Part shown: piece by piece, positions 17,570-25,564 of the stretch
Position numbering within the stretch: position 1 is the stretch's first letter
Layout of the letters: every line of letters begins with the position of its first letter
NCBI GenBank assembly: GCA_019931185.1
Contig: JAINDK010000082.1
Location: 1 to 36,278, forward strand
DNA from: Bryobacter sp. CoA8 C33
GTDB lineage: Bacteria; Acidobacteriota; Terriglobia; Bryobacterales; Bryobacteraceae
Direction of reading: 5' to 3'
DNA length: 36,278 bases
Translations under genes and position numbers: made by a program
The notes under the pieces: generated by a model
Databases searched by the model: none
Told to the model about the DNA's origin: nothing
Seen by the model: only the letters and a program-made list of their open reading frames with translations

Positions 17570-19277
17570 TGCCTTTCCTCATTTCTTCGGCCAGATATTC
17601 GCTTGTGCGCCAGGCGAGGGCGCAGATGGTGAGAGTCGGGTTCTTGTCGGGGTTGCTGACAAAGGGCGCGGCATCGGCGACGAAGAGATTCTTGACGTCG
17701 TGAGCCTGATTGTAGCCATTGAGAGCGCTCTTTTTGGGATCCTTACCCATGCGGACGGTGCCGAGTTCGTGAATGATGGAGCCGCCGGTGGAGATACCCT
17801 GGCCTTCACGCTCGGGGTTGCGGAGACCGATCACGGTGCCGCCCATGGTCTCGATGATGCTGGTGAAGGTCTTATGCATGTGGCTGGCTTGTTTCAGTTC
17901 GTGCTCGCTCCAGCGCCAGTGGAAGCGCAGCACGGGGATCCCGAAGCGGTCGACGACATTGGGATCGATTTCGCAGAAGCTATGTTCGTTGGGGATCATC
18001 TCTCCGCGGCCGGAGAGGCCGACGAAGCAGCCGTATTCTTCGCGGATATGCTTTTTCAGGGCGCGGCCATAGCCTTCATGGCGGCGAACGACGCCGCCGA
18101 AGCTACCGACCTGGGGCATGCCGAAGCCGCCGCCGATTTCGACGTGGTAGCCTCGGGGGAAGTCTTTGTTCTTCTTGTCGAACTCCCACCAGGGGATATA
18201 GAGATGCATGCCGCCGATGCCATCGCTGTCGTATTTGCGCATGCCGGCGAGAGCGGGAATGTAGCCGGAGAGTCCGTAGCCGACGGTATCGGTGAGGTAG
18301 CGGCCGACGACGCCGCTCGAGTTGGCGAGACCGTTGGGGTGGCGGGGTGACTTCGAATTGAGCAGGAGGCGGGCGCTTTCGCAGGCACTGGCGGCGACGA
18401 CGACGGCGCGGCAGCGGACTTGCTTTTCCTGTTTGGTGACTTTATCGATGTAGCTGACGGCGGTGACTTTGCCGTCGGGTCCGGTGATCAATTCGCGGAC
18501 CATGGCATTGTTTATAAGGTTGACGTTGCCGGTTTTCATGGCCGGGAAGATCTGCACCTGGCTCGAGGAGTAGTTGGATGCGGTGATGCAGCCGCGGCCG
18601 CACTGGCCGCAGTAGTGGCAGGCGGGGCGGCCGTTGAGCGGCTTGGTGAGAATGGCCATGCGCGAGGGAATGACGGGAATGCCGAGTTTGCGGCCGGCGC
18701 GTTGGACGAGAACTTCATGAACGCGAGGCGGCGGAGCGGGCTGAAAGATGCCGTCCGGGGCGGTGCGCAGGCCTTCCTTGGTGCCGAGAACGCCGATGAA
18801 TCGTTCGGCCTTTTCGTAATAGGGGACGACGTCCTCGTAGGTGATTGGCCAGTCGTCGCCGAGCCCATCGGTCGAGTAAGGCTTGAAGTCATAGTCGGAG
18901 AAGCGCAGCGTGATGCGGCCGTAGTGGTTGGTGCGTCCGCCGAGAATGCGGGAGCGGAACCAGCGGAAGTTGGTACCCGGGGCGGTGGTATAGGGCTCAC
19001 CCTCAATTTCCCAGAAGCCATTGGGGGCATTGAACCAGCCGAATTTCGGGCTGAGGCGGCCGAGGTAGTAATCAGCGGACTCGGCGCCGCGGTGGTCCAC
19101 CTGGTGGGGCCACATATGTTCCTTAAAGTCTTTGGCCGGATTGAGGCCGGGGCCGGCCTCGAGGAGGGTGACCTTGATGCCGAGATTTGCCAGGACGTGA
19201 GTGACGGTACCGCCGCCGGCCCCGGAACCGATGACAACGACATCGGCCGGAGAGCTGGAACGCATGACTTGAGCCAT
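17562..19277 (-). CDS. GMC-family FAD oxidoreductase with a Cys cluster
   Basis: A 571-aa flavoprotein of the glucose-methanol-choline family. The N-terminal dinucleotide fold is [20 protein letters not shown] (about residues 13-32). The C-terminal GMC domain ends [10 protein letters not shown]...[17 protein letters not shown]. At about residues 218-229 it has a CxxCxxCxxxC motif ([11 protein letters not shown]), consistent with an Fe-S cluster like the one that relays electrons in bacterial FAD-glucose/sorbitol dehydrogenases. It lacks its own signal peptide and would be carried out by the Tat-bearing subunit 3 encoded next. The likely reaction is oxidation of a sugar or alcohol in the periplasm with electrons passed to a cytochrome encoded elsewhere. 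The substrate is unknown. Confidence 0.85.
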   Translation of the reverse strand: MAQVMRSSSPADVVVIGSGAGGGTVTHVLANLGIKVTLLEAGPGLNPAKDFKEHMWPHQVDHRGAESADYYLGRLSPKFGWFNAPNGFWEIEGEPYTTAPGTNFRWFRSRILGGRTNHYGRITLRFSDYDFKPYSTDGLGDDWPITYEDVVPYYEKAERFIGVLGTKEGLRTAPDGIFQPAPPPRVHEVLVQRAGRKLGIPVIPSRMAILTKPLNGRPACHYCGQCGRGCITASNYSSSQVQIFPAMKTGNVNLINNAMVRELITGPDGKVTAVSYIDKVTKQEKQVRCRAVVVAASACESARLLLNSKSPRHPNGLANSSGVVGRYLTDTVGYGLSGYIPALAGMRKYDSDGIGGMHLYIPWWEFDKKNKDFPRGYHVEIGGGFGMPQVGSFGGVVRRHEGYGRALKKHIREEYGCFVGLSGRGEMIPNEHSFCEIDPNVVDRFGIPVLRFHWRWSEHELKQASHMHKTFTSIIETMGGTVIGLRNPEREGQGISTGGSIIHELGTVRMGKDPKKSALNGYNQAHDVKNLFVADAAPFVSNPDKNPTLTICALAWRTSEYLAEEMRKGNV

Positions 19278-19307
19278 GCGAAATAGCTTATCTCAGTGGA
19301 TCGGAGC

Positions 19308-19946
19308 TTAGTATTTACGGAGGACAGCGAGGACGCGGCCCTGGACACTGACGACGTTTTGGGGGACCCGGATGGGGTCCATGGAGGAGTTGGCCGGCTG
19401 GAGGCGGACCATCTCACCGGGCTCGCGATAGAAGCGTTTGAGTGTAGTTTCCATGCCATCGACGAGGGCCACGACAATATCGCCATCGCGGACGGAGTGG
19501 ACTTTTTCGACCAGGACGAAGTCACCGGAGCAGATATGGTCTTCGATCATGGAATCGCCGCGCACCTGGAGGGCATAAGTGTCCTCGTTGCCAAGGAAAT
19601 CGCGGAAGGCGAGGGTCTCCTGGTTGGCGACGCTTTCGACGGGGGCGCCGGCGGCGATGCGGCCCAGCAGCGGCACCTGGAGGGCGGGGGTGGCGAGGGC
19701 AGGCGCGGCGGCGTAGCTACGGCGTTCTTCGAGGTATTTGGGGGAGATCTCGAGGGAGCGGCTCTGGTTGAAACCGCGCTTGAGATAGCCTTTAGTCTCG
19801 AGGGAGTGGATGTGCTTGTGAACAGTGGCCAGAGAAGTGAGATCCATGCCGGAGGCGATCTCCTCATAACTGGGGGAGTAACCGTGCCGTTCGATGAAGC
19901 TGGCAAGGAAGTCGAGCAGATCTTTTTGGCGACGGGTCAGAGCCAT
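19308..19946 (-). CDS. lexA: LexA repressor
   Basis: A 212-aa SOS repressor. The N-terminal winged HTH (SPSYEEIASGMDLTSLATVHKHIHSLETKG, about 24-53) binds the SOS boxes. The self-cleavage site is Ala99-Gly100 in GRIAAGAPV, and the catalytic dyad is Ser132 (GDSMIED) and Lys170 (ETTLKRF), all at canonical spacing. RecA-nucleoprotein-stimulated autocleavage would release DNA-repair genes. The ATG lies 6 nt after a -10 box with a dyad over it, which suggests autoregulation. It is 50 bp downstream of the serine hydrolase and 30 bp upstream of the GMC gene, all on the same strand. Confidence 0.95.
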   Translation of the reverse strand: MALTRRQKDLLDFLASFIERHGYSPSYEEIASGMDLTSLATVHKHIHSLETKGYLKRGFNQSRSLEISPKYLEERRSYAAAPALATPALQVPLLGRIAAGAPVESVANQETLAFRDFLGNEDTYALQVRGDSMIEDHICSGDFVLVEKVHSVRDGDIVVALVDGMETTLKRFYREPGEMVRLQPANSSMDPIRVPQNVVSVQGRVLAVLRKY

Positions 19947-19994
19947 AGCCTGATTTTAGGCGAAGAAAGACCGAATTTCAAGCGAAGATTTCGC
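19947..19994 (-). promoter_or_regulatory. lexA promoter with candidate operator dyads
   Basis: On the minus strand TTGAAA (19976-19981) and TAAAAT (19953-19958) are separated by 17 bp, each 5 of 6 to the sigma-70 consensus. The -10 ends 6 nt before the ATG, so the mRNA would be leaderless. Two dyads could be LexA sites: GCCT-N6-AGGC (19948-19961), which straddles the -10, and GCGAA-N3-TTCGC (19982-19994), just upstream of the -35. The -10 dyad is the better operator candidate because binding there would block RNA polymerase. No acidobacterial SOS-box consensus was available to compare with. Confidence 0.6.
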
Positions 19995-19996
19995 CT

Positions 19997-21121
19997 TTAG
20001 TTCGCTGCGGCGGAAGCCATGGCAATGAAGTTTGCTTTTGCTTCGGCATTGCCGGAGCCGCCCTGCACGAGGAAGACGCCGACGAGTTGCTTTGCGCGGT
20101 CGATCCAGCCGTGGGTGCCGAAGGCGCCGCCATGGCCGAATGTGCCGATGGACCAGAGCATGGCGGCGGCGGCGGGATCCTTGGCGACCTCCCAGGTGAG
20201 GCCGAAGGCGGTACCGGCGTTGTGGCCGGCTTTGATGTCACCGGTCTGGACCATGGTCATGGCGGCGACGGAGGCTTTCGAGAGGAAGCGTTTGCCTTTC
20301 CAGGAGCCGCCGGCGAGCATCATCTGATAGAACTCGGCGAGATCGGCGGCGGTGGAATACAGGCCGAACTCGGGGGCCGGGTAGGTGGCGCCGGCGCGGA
20401 GGTTACGCGAGTCCCCGCCGAGGGTCGTGTGGGGGCAGGGGGAGAGTTTTCCGTCCTTGGTGCAGTAGTTGACGACGATGCGGGACTTCTTGTCCTCGGG
20501 GGGGAAGAAGAAGCTGTCCTTCATGCCGAGGGGGGCGAGGATGCGCTGGTGGATGAAATCTTCGTACTTCAAGCCACTGGTGACTTCGATGAGCCGGCCG
20601 AGGGTAGCGATTCCCATATTGGAGTAAACCCATTTCGTACCGGGATCGTAGATAAGCGGGACGGTGGCGTAGAACTTGACGGCGTCCTCGAGGCTGACCT
20701 TCATCGAGTAGTACCAATCGATGTTGGCGCCGATGGGATTGGAGGCCATGCCGGAGGTATGAGTCATGAGTTGGCGGACGAGGACATTGGGTTTGTCGCG
20801 GAATTCGGGGAGGTACTTGGCGACGGGGTCATGGAGGTTGAGTTTTCCTTCCTCGACCATCATCATGATGCCGACGCCGGTGAAGGGTTTGGTCATGGAC
20901 ATGATCTGAAAGATGGAGTCCTTGCGCATGGGCTTATTGTTTTCGCGATCGGCCCAACCGGTGACGGCGGAGTGAACGAGTTGACCTTTCTCGATGAGGA
21001 GTGTGACGGTGCCGTGGATATGGCCCTTGTCGACGTGAGCCTGCATGCGGGGTTCGATGCGGGCCAGCACGCTGGGATCGGCCGACTGAAGCAGGGCGAG
21101 GGAGAGGATCGCGTGGAACAT
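19997..21121 (-). CDS. Serine hydrolase, beta-lactamase class C/DD-peptidase fold
   Basis: A 374-aa secreted or periplasmic protein with a short hydrophobic start (MFHAILSLALLQSADP). The Ser-x-x-Lys catalytic tetrad is S75-M-T-K78 in IMSMTKPF; YSN (in KWVYSNMG) supplies the Tyr, and HGG (GTFGHGGAFG) replaces KTG near the C-terminus, as in esterase-type members. This beta-lactamase-related family includes esterases, peptidases and a few true AmpC enzymes; HGG rather than KTG favours an esterase. It is divergent from the gene at 21188 with 66 bp between them, and upstream of lexA on the same strand. Confidence 0.85.
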   Translation of the reverse strand: MFHAILSLALLQSADPSVLARIEPRMQAHVDKGHIHGTVTLLIEKGQLVHSAVTGWADRENNKPMRKDSIFQIMSMTKPFTGVGIMMMVEEGKLNLHDPVAKYLPEFRDKPNVLVRQLMTHTSGMASNPIGANIDWYYSMKVSLEDAVKFYATVPLIYDPGTKWVYSNMGIATLGRLIEVTSGLKYEDFIHQRILAPLGMKDSFFFPPEDKKSRIVVNYCTKDGKLSPCPHTTLGGDSRNLRAGATYPAPEFGLYSTAADLAEFYQMMLAGGSWKGKRFLSKASVAAMTMVQTGDIKAGHNAGTAFGLTWEVAKDPAAAAMLWSIGTFGHGGAFGTHGWIDRAKQLVGVFLVQGGSGNAEAKANFIAMASAAAN

Positions 21122-21187
21122 GAGAGGTATCGTATCGCAAGAAAGACCGGAGAGCGGCCGGGATGTCGGTTAGCCTGGAAGAGTAGC

Positions 21188-22843
21188 ATGATGACACGTC
21201 GAGACTTAATGGCGGTTGCTTTGGCGGTGCCGGCGCCGGGGCAGGATGGGGGCGGGGATCCATTGGAAATTGCCTTGGGGCACAGCAATGCGGCAGTGGA
21301 ATCTCTGTTGAAGCAGCAGATCCTGGATCCGGCGAGCCGCTGGCGGGGAGCGGTGTTGAACGGCTATGGCATACCGCTGCCGAGTTCGATGTGCGGGATG
21401 CTGGAGCACTATGGAGCGGCGCTGATGCACTCGAAGTCGAAGCACTACGGGAGCAGTGAACTGTTTGAGCGGATGAAGTTGACTGCGGCGCAATTGATGA
21501 AGAATCTGAGTGCGGAAGGCAATTTTTCCAATCTCGAGACGAATTTCAATTCGCCGGCGGACACTGCGTTTGGGGTGAGGGCGGCGGCCGTGGCGTTGTT
21601 GATCGCCAAGCAGAGAGGGAACCGGGAGGTATTCGAGCTACTGCGCCCAGTGATCGAGAGGATGGCTGGGGGGCTGGCGGTTGGGGGGATTCATACGCCC
21701 AACCACCGGTGGATCCTGAGCGCGGCGCTGGCGCAGGTGAACGAGTGTATTCCGAAGGAGTCATATGCGCGGCGGATCGACCAATGGCTGGCCGAAGGGA
21801 TCGACATCGATGAAGACGGGCAGTACACAGAGCGATCGACGGGGGGCTACAATCCGCTAGTGAACAATGCGCTGATCGCGATCGCGGAAAAGCACAAGCG
21901 GCCGGAATTGTTCGATGCGGTGGCGGCGAATCTGGAGGCGCTGCTGTATCTGATCCAGCCGAACGGGGAGGTGGTGACGGACTTTTCGCGGCGGCAGGAC
22001 CAGTTCACGATTGTGAAGCCGACGGCGAATTACTTTGCGTTGCACTATATGGCGCTGCGGCGGGGGAACCGGGCGTGGGGGAAGTTGGCCGAGGCGTTCC
22101 GGCCGGAGGCGTTGACGTTATCGACGGCGATGGTGAATCCGGAGTTTCTGAAGCCGATCGCGACGGGGCCGTTGCCGGAGAACTACCGGCGGGACTTCCG
22201 GCACAACCGGCTGACACGGATTCGGCGGGGCGATCAGGCGGCGACATTTTTCTATAACGGTTCGACGCGGGTGATGAATCTGGTGAAGGGTGAGGCGGTG
22301 GTGACGACGGTACGGTTTATCAGCGCGTTTTTCGGCAAGGGCCAATTCCGCAGCGAGAAGTACCGGAAGGAAGGGGCGCGGATTGATGCCTGGCAGAATT
22401 TGGAGGGGCCGTACTATCAGCCGTTTACGCCGGCGCGGAAGATCGATAGCGAGATGTGGGATTCCACGCAGAAGCAGCGGCCGCGTTCGGAGCTTTGCCG
22501 TTTTGAGCAAGGTGTGAGTTTTGAAGAGGCCGAGGGCGGCTACAACCTGAAGGTGCGAGCCGGGGGTACGGAGGATGTACCGGTGACGATTGAGATAGCG
22601 TTTCGGCCGGGCGGAGAGTTGACGGGGGTGAAGCCGGTGGCGAACGCGCCGGAGTCCTATCTGATTGATGGGCAGGAGGCGCGCTACCGTGTGGGGCGGG
22701 ATGTCATCAAGGTGAGCCCGGGGCGGAGCGAGCACTGGTGGACGCGCGAGATGCGGTACATCGAGCCGAAGCTGCCGGGGCCGACGCTATACCTGACGGG
22801 GTTTGCGCCGCTCGAGCATACAGTGAAGTTCCGGTTTGAATGA
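21188..22843 (+). CDS. Tat-exported protein, possibly heparinase/polysaccharide-lyase-like
   Basis: A 551-aa protein with a Tat-like start (MMTRRDLMAVALAVPAPGQ); GGAAGAG lies a few bases upstream. The N-terminal 300 residues are helical with repeated Trp/His/Asn-rich turns (TPNHRWILSAALAQVN, TERSTGGYNPLVNNAL) resembling an alpha/alpha-toroid. The C-terminal 250 residues are beta-rich (DFRHNRLTRIRRGDQAATFF ... EHWWTREMRYIEP). Toroid plus beta-sandwich is the layout of heparinase II/III-type lyases, but I cannot name a family or active-site set with confidence. In-frame coding upstream of 21188 is antisense to the serine hydrolase and is not part of the gene. Confidence 0.6.
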   Translation: MMTRRDLMAVALAVPAPGQDGGGDPLEIALGHSNAAVESLLKQQILDPASRWRGAVLNGYGIPLPSSMCGMLEHYGAALMHSKSKHYGSSELFERMKLTAAQLMKNLSAEGNFSNLETNFNSPADTAFGVRAAAVALLIAKQRGNREVFELLRPVIERMAGGLAVGGIHTPNHRWILSAALAQVNECIPKESYARRIDQWLAEGIDIDEDGQYTERSTGGYNPLVNNALIAIAEKHKRPELFDAVAANLEALLYLIQPNGEVVTDFSRRQDQFTIVKPTANYFALHYMALRRGNRAWGKLAEAFRPEALTLSTAMVNPEFLKPIATGPLPENYRRDFRHNRLTRIRRGDQAATFFYNGSTRVMNLVKGEAVVTTVRFISAFFGKGQFRSEKYRKEGARIDAWQNLEGPYYQPFTPARKIDSEMWDSTQKQRPRSELCRFEQGVSFEEAEGGYNLKVRAGGTEDVPVTIEIAFRPGGELTGVKPVANAPESYLIDGQEARYRVGRDVIKVSPGRSEHWWTREMRYIEPKLPGPTLYLTGFAPLEHTVKFRFE

Positions 22844-22989
22844 GCTTTGCTGACTTTCGCGCCTTCCCGGTTCCGTCGGCTTTTCTAAATAGGGGCCGTA
22901 CAATGCAATACGGACTTGGCATCGGTTGCCTAGTGTCTGGTTGATTTGTTCGTGGCGGCGGGCTGCCTGTCCTCAATCACGCTGCCAGA
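22844..22989. other. Intergenic, no gene seen
   Basis: No convincing reading frame. It holds one short dyad, CCGTA-N8-TACGG (22896-22913), without a T-run. The base composition here begins to change from G-rich to balanced on the + strand. Confidence 0.4.
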
Positions 22990-23349
22990 ACTGGCTGGCG
23001 GTGGCAAGGACTCGATTTCCACAATCCGCCATGGCGACGGCTGTGGGAAACCCTATCTCAAACCTTCTCCTTTGGAGAAACTATGAGATTAAATTGCTGG
23101 CTGGCGCTGTTTGAGCGCGAAGAGTCGCTCACCGTACCCGAGTTGACGCATCGGACTGTTGCCACGAATCGCTTGCGCCTGCTGTATCTGGCCGCCAGGA
23201 TTACCCGTCACGGCGGGCGAACCAAAATCCACTTTGGGGCCCAGTATCGGGAACGCAATCGCTTCGACCAACTCATGGCGCGATGGCGGGCCATTGCAAG
23301 AAGCCTCCCTGGCTTCGCGCCGGTGATCCACACGCCGCTGCGCGCATAG
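22990..23349 (+). pseudogene. Transposase C-terminal remnant (IS1380-like)
   Basis: One frame stays coherent from about 22990 (RWQGLDFHNPPWRRLWETLS) through an ATG at 23083 to a stop at 23349. The segment TNRLRLLYLAARITRHGGRT resembles the C-terminal end of IS1380-type DDE transposases, in which a Leu-rich helix is followed by an RHGR motif. A stop lies in frame upstream (22962-22964), and neither the catalytic domain nor recognisable IS ends are present. It is therefore a decayed fragment of an insertion sequence. The family call is from memory of the motif and is moderate. Confidence 0.5.
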
Positions 23350-23862
23350 GAGTCTATGCCCGGCGCGATGGCCCGGCGCCAAACGGGGCCAAAAGGAGAG
23401 ATATCGAAGACTAAATTATTGGCACAATCACCGGATGCCGATGGCGGATGCGCTGTTGCTACATAGCGTAGCGGTCAGCCTGTGTCTTGCTGTGCATGAT
23501 TTAGACCAACCAGATCAGCTGCTACTATTTACACCATCTGGTGAGCCTTCGGAAGGCCAACCTCGTTAGAGCAAAAAGGAAAAGCTACGCCAAAAGCAAA
23601 TCATTATACGGGTCCCCAATCCAGCTCCGGCTCAACTTGGACAGGAGTGACAAAAAGTATAGGGGCTACCTGATTGTCCAGCTAAGAAAATCTACTCTGG
23701 TGCGCCGATGCGACTGGTATTGTTTAATGGATCCAAACGGTAAGATGATGAACCCGATTGGCAATGATAAAGATGTCGAGGAATTCTTGTCCAGCCAATA
23801 ACCTGAAATCAGCGGGATATCAGCGGAAACACATCGTGTCGTCTCCAGCAGCCCCCACTCCC
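23350..23862. other. Gene-poor stretch with repeat copy 2
   Basis: This 513-bp stretch is noticeably lower in GC than its surroundings and contains no gene I can support. An 86-codon open frame (23541-23801) runs through the 59-bp repeat and has no recognisable family; its C-terminal half (MDPNGKMMNPIGNDKDVEEF) could be a decayed gene end. The + strand changes from G-rich to C-rich across this interval. Confidence 0.5.
23592..23650 (+). repeat. 59-bp dispersed repeat, copy 2
   Basis: Direct repeat of 1605-1663 with six mismatches, some 22 kb away and in the same orientation. Sequence on either side of the two copies is unrelated, so the unit is a defined element or element end rather than part of a larger duplication. 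Confidence 0.7.
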
Positions 23863-24039
23863 TTACTTCCCCCGCCCCGCCTGCCTCTGCTCAAAGCACA
23901 CACAGCAATCCGTACACCGCTTGCACCGCTCGCACAAGTGCAGGTCACAAGCGTCCTTCGTGCAGTGCACACAGATCGCTGTCGACCGTTCCCGGCATAT
24001 GTGACACACAAAAGGCTTGCCCGCCCCGGCCGCCGTCAT
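23863..24039 (-). CDS. 58-aa Cys-rich zinc-finger protein (B-box-like)
   Basis: The ATG overlaps the upstream stop (ATGA), giving 58 aa, of which 11 are Cys: C12, C15, C23, C26, C31, C36, C39, C42, C45, C46 and C48, with His at 13, 25 and 34. Consecutive CxxC pairs (CHIC, CVHC, CERC, CTDC) can bind two or three zinc ions in a B-box/double-zinc-ribbon arrangement. There is no signal peptide, so it should be cytoplasmic, unlike the two secreted proteins encoded upstream in the same operon. Function unknown; protein-protein or RNA binding are possibilities. Confidence 0.65.
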   Translation of the reverse strand: MTAAGAGKPFVCHICRERSTAICVHCTKDACDLHLCERCKRCTDCCVCFEQRQAGRGK

Positions 24040-24590
24040 TTCTTCTTCACCGGCGCCACCGCCGCCGGCCTCGGCGGCAATTGCGGCATATTCCGCTCCA
24101 CGCGGCATCGCTGCGCTTCCGTCTGCAACACCTCATACTCTTTATCCCGCAATGAAGCCAGATCGAGCAAATACGAGCGAAACTGATTCCGCCCCGGCGC
24201 ACTCGCCACAAAACTCTCTTCAATCGCCGCCACCGTACCCTCCGGTTCATACTTCCGGACCGCTTCCATCAATGACCTCTGCATGGAATCAAGTGCGTCA
24301 AACCGCAGAAAAATCTCCAATGCTACCGCCAGCTTTTCCGGCGTCTGCCGCAATTCCCCAATCGCCAGCGAAAGACTCTTCAACTGCGACACCATTCCCT
24401 CGTATTGGCTCAGATAAGCTACCGCCACACCCTGTTCCTTCCAGCGGTTCAAATCCACTTTGGCCAACTGTGGCGGGATCGCTTCAAACTTTGCTTTGAG
24501 TTCGTCCAGTTGCTGCCGCACATTCCACTCCGCGGGCACACCCTGTGCTCCCAGAATGGCCACAGTCAGCAGCAAAACAATCAGACGCAT
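24036..24590 (-). CDS. Secreted helical protein of unknown function
   Basis: 184 aa with a clear signal peptide (MRLIVLLLTVAILGAQG) and then an almost entirely helical, heptad-like sequence (VRQQLDELKAKFEAIPPQL ... LRDKEYEVLQTEAQRCRVER) ending in a Pro/Lys tail. No known domain recognised. The ATG overlaps the TAA of the FecR gene (TAATG) and its own TGA overlaps the zinc-finger start, so the three are translated as a unit. A periplasmic coiled-coil partner of the FecR-domain protein is a plausible inference. Confidence 0.7.
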   Translation of the reverse strand: MRLIVLLLTVAILGAQGVPAEWNVRQQLDELKAKFEAIPPQLAKVDLNRWKEQGVAVAYLSQYEGMVSQLKSLSLAIGELRQTPEKLAVALEIFLRFDALDSMQRSLMEAVRKYEPEGTVAAIEESFVASAPGRNQFRSYLLDLASLRDKEYEVLQTEAQRCRVERNMPQLPPRPAAVAPVKKK

Positions 24591-25393
24591 TAGAACCCGG
24601 GCGGCGGAGGAGGCGGCGGAGCACTGGGCGGTGGCGCCGGGGCGCCGGTATCTCCCGGTAATCCCACTCCGGGCGCACCCGTCGTCGGACCAGGCACAGG
24701 CAGGGGACTCGCCGCACCGGCACCCGCCCCACCAGTCCGCGGCGTGTTCAGCCAAACGTCGGCCATCACCCGCATCATCTTCTGCAACACATTACCCTTA
24801 TCGAATTGCTTCTGCGCCAGCGGTTGGTTCTTATACACACGAAGATAGTCACCACCGTTCAGAATCTTCGCGTCCGAAAACGGCATCAATGCATGCTGCA
24901 CAGCCACTTGGCCTTCTTCCACCAGCACCAGCGTCATTTCTTGTTCGTCCACCGTCACGTCGAACGTCGTTCCCCGCACCGAAATCACCGCTGACGGCGT
25001 CTGGATCCGGTTCGGGTTCGGCTTGCCGTTCAGCTTTTCAATGTGTACTTTGATGCGCCCGACCCAAAGGTCGATCAGCTCACGCAGATTGCCCTGGTTG
25101 GACCGGAACGTCGCCCGCGAATTCGGAAAGATTTCAAACACACTGCCATCCGGCACCTGTATCTTCGCGTATCCATCCGTACCCGTCAGAATTTCCTGCT
25201 TCGGGTTTACCGTGTCGCCCACATTCAACGCCCACGGCACTTCATCCTTGAGAACCTGCACTTGCCCCTGCGCATGCACAACCTTACCCGTGGCGGCGGG
25301 GTTGGCGGGAAACATCTGCGCCATACACACCACCCCGCTCGCCATGGCCATAACCATAACCGCGAAACCGAGTTGGAAGACAGTTCTCAACAC
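24590..25393 (-). CDS. FecR-domain secreted protein with proline-rich tail
   Basis: 267 aa. A signal peptide (RTVFQLGFAVMVMAMASGVV...AQ) is followed by a FecR-type beta-rich domain (about residues 35-165: GKVVHAQGQVQVLKDEV, LTGTDGYAKIQVPDGSVFEI, TPSAVISVRGTTFDVTV). The C-terminus is Gly/Ala/Pro-rich and ends in a run of seven prolines before GF. No TonB-receptor/sigma-factor pair is adjacent, so it is not a classic FecR anti-sigma factor; stand-alone periplasmic FecR proteins of this kind are common in acidobacteria. The start is probably GTG at 25393, because the frame upstream has no usable codon; the Shine-Dalgarno is weak. It is the first gene of a tightly overlapping trio. Confidence 0.8.
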   Translation of the reverse strand: MLRTVFQLGFAVMVMAMASGVVCMAQMFPANPAATGKVVHAQGQVQVLKDEVPWALNVGDTVNPKQEILTGTDGYAKIQVPDGSVFEIFPNSRATFRSNQGNLRELIDLWVGRIKVHIEKLNGKPNPNRIQTPSAVISVRGTTFDVTVDEQEMTLVLVEEGQVAVQHALMPFSDAKILNGGDYLRVYKNQPLAQKQFDKGNVLQKMMRVMADVWLNTPRTGGAGAGAASPLPVPGPTTGAPGVGLPGDTGAPAPPPSAPPPPPPPGF

Positions 25394-25564
25394 TACTTGG
25401 TCTTCAATCTTAACACCAAATCGTCTACCCCAAAAATTCCTTGCAATTCACCTTCCGTCGTCGAATCTCCGGCAACGATTAGCGAAACATCCCGTCCTAA
25501 CAACAGTTCGGCAAATGTTCGGCCGATCTTGAGCCTGAGGGTAAAGATTACAATGGAGAAACGA

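Noticed and set aside
22896-22913. Terminator at CCGTA-N8-TACGG after the gene ending at 22843
   Set aside because: The stem is only 5 bp with no T-run, 50 bp beyond the stop. Not enough for an intrinsic terminator.
23059-23100. dif site next to the composition flip
   Set aside because: A stretch ending ATGAGATTAAAT has partial likeness to one Xer arm, but the second arm and 6-bp spacer do not fit. A profile search is needed before naming a site.
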